64,000 bases of DNA from contig JAHJEG010000005.1 of NCBI GenBank assembly GCA_018825665.1, forward strand, positions 1 through 64,000. The letters are read 5' to 3'. Both the position numbers and the translations under genes were made by a program. The stretch's first letter is position 1, and each line of letters opens with the position of its first letter. This document shows, piece by piece, positions 61,878-64,000 of the stretch. This DNA is from a bacterium (GTDB taxonomy: Bacteria; Campylobacterota; Campylobacteria; Campylobacterales; Sulfurimonadaceae). The notes below the pieces were generated by a model. It was not told where the DNA came from. It saw only the letters and a program-made list of their open reading frames with translations, and ran no database searches.

Positions 61878-62264
61878 ATGAGTTTACATACAATAACTAA
61901 GCAGAAATTATTATCAGAACCATTTAGTTATGAAGCTCTCAGGCTTGCCCGTGCCATTTACAATACCTATGTCAATTTAGATAAAGAGTTGTCGATGGAG
62001 ATAAAAATCAAGTCCGTTGAAAATCTTTTAAAACTTGATTCGGGCGTTGATACGGTTTCATATATCAAAAAGTTGTTTGAGGAATTGAATGAACCGCTGG
62101 CGGTAAGAGATTTTAAATTTTACGCGCAGGTCTATCCCATCAGGTTTATTACTTTTTGTAGATACACCATAAAAGATACTCTCATTGAGATTGAACTAAG
62201 TGAAGAGTTTTTGCATGCGGAGAGTGAGTACATGCTTGAACCCTTTTTAACAGATAAAAGGTAA
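61878..62264 (+). CDS. Conserved hypothetical protein, 128 residues
   Basis: A soluble 128-residue protein, mostly helical, with no motif I recognise. It ends three bases before the exonuclease gene, so the pair is probably cotranscribed. It is preceded by about 120 bases without other features. Real by length, position and composition; function unknown. Confidence 0.7.
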   Translation: MSLHTITKQKLLSEPFSYEALRLARAIYNTYVNLDKELSMEIKIKSVENLLKLDSGVDTVSYIKKLFEELNEPLAVRDFKFYAQVYPIRFITFCRYTIKDTLIEIELSEEFLHAESEYMLEPFLTDKR

Positions 62265-62267
62265 ATT

Positions 62268-63011
62268 TTGGCAAAGAAATATGTGATTTTAGACACGGAA
62301 ACAACAGGTGCAGGCGAGACGGACAAAGTGATACAGCTTGGATATATAGTTCTTGGGGCCAAAGAGATTGAGGTGCACAATGAGCTTTGCAGTACGGATA
62401 TCCCTATTGGTTACGGAGCTATGGAAGTACACGGAATCGTACCGAGTATGATTGAGGGAAAACCCCTGTGCCGGGAAACTTCAGCCTATAAAAGACTGCT
62501 TGAGTTAAATACGGCGGATAACTATATGATAATCCACAATGCACCTTTTGACTTGGGGATGCTTGAAAAAGAGGGTTTCAACACAAAGATGAAAGTGATA
62601 GACACGCTTAGGGTGGCAAAACATATATTTGCCGATGAAGAAGCGCACAGACTGCAGTACTTTCGTTATAAACTTGAGCTTTATAAAGAGGAACAAAAAG
62701 AGGCTGATGCCCTTGGTATCGTCGTAAAAGCGCATGATGCCATAGGAGATGTCCTCATTCTCAAGCTGTTTTTGTCAAAACTCAAAGATGAGGTTTTAAA
62801 ACAGTTTCCACATGCCAATCCGGTTGAGAAGATGGTGGACTTGACCAATACGCCGATTCTGATAAAAACCTTTAGATTTGGGAAATACAAAGGCAAGAGC
62901 CTCGAAGAGGTGGCGGCAAGCGATGCCGGTTATCTGAGATGGATGCTAAGCAATATGGAAAATCTTGATGAAGATATGAGATATTCCATCAATTGCGTCA
63001 TGGGCGTTTAA
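62268..63011 (+). CDS. DEDDh 3'-5' exonuclease with ExoX-like C-terminus
   Basis: A 247-residue DnaQ-family nuclease: Exo I VILDTETTG, Exo II IIHNAPFDLGML, Exo III HDAIGDVLI with catalytic His. The C-terminal FRFGKYKGKSLEEVAASDAGYLRWML is the domain found at the end of exodeoxyribonuclease X. It could be a proofreading-like or repair exonuclease. Start is TTG 62268. One motif copy (62806-62816) encodes FPHA. Overlaps the nhaC stop by four bases. Confidence 0.87.
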   Translation: MAKKYVILDTETTGAGETDKVIQLGYIVLGAKEIEVHNELCSTDIPIGYGAMEVHGIVPSMIEGKPLCRETSAYKRLLELNTADNYMIIHNAPFDLGMLEKEGFNTKMKVIDTLRVAKHIFADEEAHRLQYFRYKLELYKEEQKEADALGIVVKAHDAIGDVLILKLFLSKLKDEVLKQFPHANPVEKMVDLTNTPILIKTFRFGKYKGKSLEEVAASDAGYLRWMLSNMENLDEDMRYSINCVMGV

Positions 63012-64000
63012 AACACACTAAAAACAATAAACAGCACAAGTGCGATGAAGCCGCTGATAAGTGCGTAGGGGAGTTGCGTCCTGACATGCTCTATCACTTC
63101 GCAGTCGCTTGCCATAGAAGATATGATGGTCGTATCGGATATGGGCGAGCAGTGGTCACCAAAGACTCCGCCTGAGATAACCGCTCCGATACAAAGAGCG
63201 ACATCCGCATCCATCCCGACCGCCATAGGCACCGCTATGGGAATCATGATGCTAAAAGTCCCCCAGCTTGTACCCGTAGAAAAGGCCATGACCGAGCTTA
63301 GCAAAAAAATGACTGCTCCAAGCAAAGAGATGCTCAAACTATCACTTGCCAAAGATGCAAGATACAAACCTGTCTTAAGCTCACCCGTCACCTCTCCGAT
63401 AGCAAAGGCAAATAAGAGTATGGCAGCAATCGGGAGAAGCTTCTTTGCTCCAAGATACGAAGTCTTGCCCCAGTAGGAGAAGCTCATATTTTTTGTGCCG
63501 ACAAAATACAAAAGGGTAAAAACAAGGGTTGCGATCATGGTATAAAAAATGGAACTTGAACCGCTGCCTTTTAAAATATTCCCATCGCCGGTGATATACA
63601 AAAATAAAAAAGTAAAAAATACTATCAGAACAATCGGCAAAACCATAAAATACATACTCTCACTTTTTTGATGCCTGCTTTTTGTTTTGTCCGGCGTGTA
63701 TCGTGTAGTTTTCATCGCCCCTATGTCTGCATTGAACCAAATATACACAAAGGTAACAAGCAAAGCACTCATGGCATAAAAGTTATAAACAACGGAGTCT
63801 ATAAGAATATCTACGCTGTTTCCGCCAATCATTCCCTGTGTGATTTGGGCAGAGATCAGACCAAGCAGCAAGGCTCCCCAGCCGTTAAATACAATCAAAG
63901 AACTGATAGGCGCTGAAGTGGAATCGCATACAAAGGCAAGCTTGGCATGTGGAATCTTGTAGGCATCGCACAGGGGTTTTCCCACTGCACCGGAAATAAG
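63008..64000 (-). CDS. NhaC-family Na+/H+ antiporter (N-terminus outside window)
   Basis: At least 330 residues of an NhaC-type antiporter; the frame is open to the window edge, so the N-terminus is missing. Signatures: STGTSWGTFSIMIPIAVPMA and SGGVFGDHCSPISDTTIISSMAS. Multiple membrane helices. Exports sodium for pH or salt homeostasis, fitting a marine or brackish habitat (inference). Confidence 0.9.
   Translation of the reverse strand, partial: LISGAVGKPLCDAYKIPHAKLAFVCDSTSAPISSLIVFNGWGALLLGLISAQITQGMIGGNSVDILIDSVVYNFYAMSALLVTFVYIWFNADIGAMKTTRYTPDKTKSRHQKSESMYFMVLPIVLIVFFTFLFLYITGDGNILKGSGSSSIFYTMIATLVFTLLYFVGTKNMSFSYWGKTSYLGAKKLLPIAAILLFAFAIGEVTGELKTGLYLASLASDSLSISLLGAVIFLLSSVMAFSTGTSWGTFSIMIPIAVPMAVGMDADVALCIGAVISGGVFGDHCSPISDTTIISSMASDCEVIEHVRTQLPYALISGFIALVLFIVFSVF

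Larger units (their letters stand above)
1034..63954. repeat. Dispersed 9-11 base motif TTCCACATGCC (26 copies)
   Basis: Exact CCACATGCC on + begins at 1036, 6707, 10392, 13954, 15135, 21976, 38087, 40908, 41831, 45422, 46287, 47099, 55853, 59691, 60172 and 62808. The reverse complement GGCATGTGG begins at 2756, 10408, 13563, 14169, 19113, 31759, 33942, 55871, 60214 and 63944. A T precedes the 9-mer in 25 of 26 copies and TT in 18. Two copies (21976, 40908) fall on haem codons. Base composition predicts well under one copy. Long gaps without a copy are 22.0-31.7 kb and 47.1-55.8 kb. The distribution resembles a DNA uptake sequence. Confidence 0.85.

Noticed and set aside
1034-63954. The dispersed motif as Chi, KOPS or a transposon remnant
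   Set aside because: Orientation is not strongly skewed, copies lie inside many conserved genes in several reading frames, and flanks are unrelated, so polar recombination signals and mobile repeats fit poorly.

Overview
The window looks like a stretch of chromosome from a free-living, respiratory member of the Campylobacterota (Epsilonproteobacteria), most like the Sulfurimonas/Sulfuricurvum group. This rests on protein families and gene neighbourhoods, not on a database search. Markers include a PgbA-type N-terminal domain protein, LPP20-family lipoproteins, FliW next to bamD and lon, a short ComEC next to DnaB, the futalosine-pathway enzyme MqnC followed by an M16 protein, and HemJ. Several gene orders (csd3-like/pgbA/glcD, dnaB/comEC, fliW/bamD/lon, mqnC/M16) match those I recall from Helicobacter pylori. 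Multihaem cytochromes, NnrS, an OprC-like copper receptor and class III ribonucleotide reductase point to anaerobic or nitrogen-oxide respiration.

Layout. 1-10.3 kb: the end of priA, a Nudix hydrolase, an M23 peptidase, a PgbA-like protein, a FAD oxidase, YihY, ComEC, DnaB carrying an intein with LAGLIDADG motifs in its P-loop, and IspG. 10.4-19.7 kb: a copper-type TonB receptor, agmatine deiminase, alanine racemase, rsmG with two small genes, and a signalling group (PAS, CZB, PAS-GGDEF-EAL). 19.1-31.4 kb: ribA, hemB, argF, a pentahaem cytochrome, a NIT-like periplasmic protein, trpS, short HPF, hemJ, der, three lipoproteins and MscS. 31.4-38.3 kb: a phosphoribosyltransferase, a small cytochrome c, a J-domain protein, a DMT transporter, a split class III ribonucleotide reductase and nnrS. 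38.4-47.1 kb: one long + strand run (kdsA, ribH, nusB, a twelve-haem cytochrome, DUF302, mqnC, M16) and recG. 47.1-55.7 kb: long HPF and a four-gene MSHA-like pseudopilin operon with a roughly 1980-residue surface protein. 55.8-64 kb: fliW, bamD, lon, a dipeptide epimerase with a DUF819 transporter, a DnaQ-like exonuclease and the end of an NhaC antiporter. No stretch over 300 bases lacks a gene, and I saw no rRNA, tRNA, CRISPR array or insertion sequence.

The most unusual signal belongs to no single gene. A 9-mer, CCACATGCC, usually extended to TTCCACATGCC, occurs 26 times on the two strands, against an expectation below one. Copies lie mostly inside genes in both orientations, and three inverted pairs sit at gene ends (two perfect, one degraded). 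This is how DNA uptake sequences of naturally transformable Pasteurellaceae and Neisseria are distributed, and comEC is in the window. I propose it as a candidate uptake sequence for this lineage.

Other points: the glycyl-radical segment of NrdD is a separate 60-residue gene behind one in-frame stop. A cytochrome signal peptide is readable only from an ATA codon. Several genes appear leaderless. Two CRP/FNR-type boxes sit at nitrogen-oxide or anaerobic genes. hemJ has a duplicated hairpin leader.
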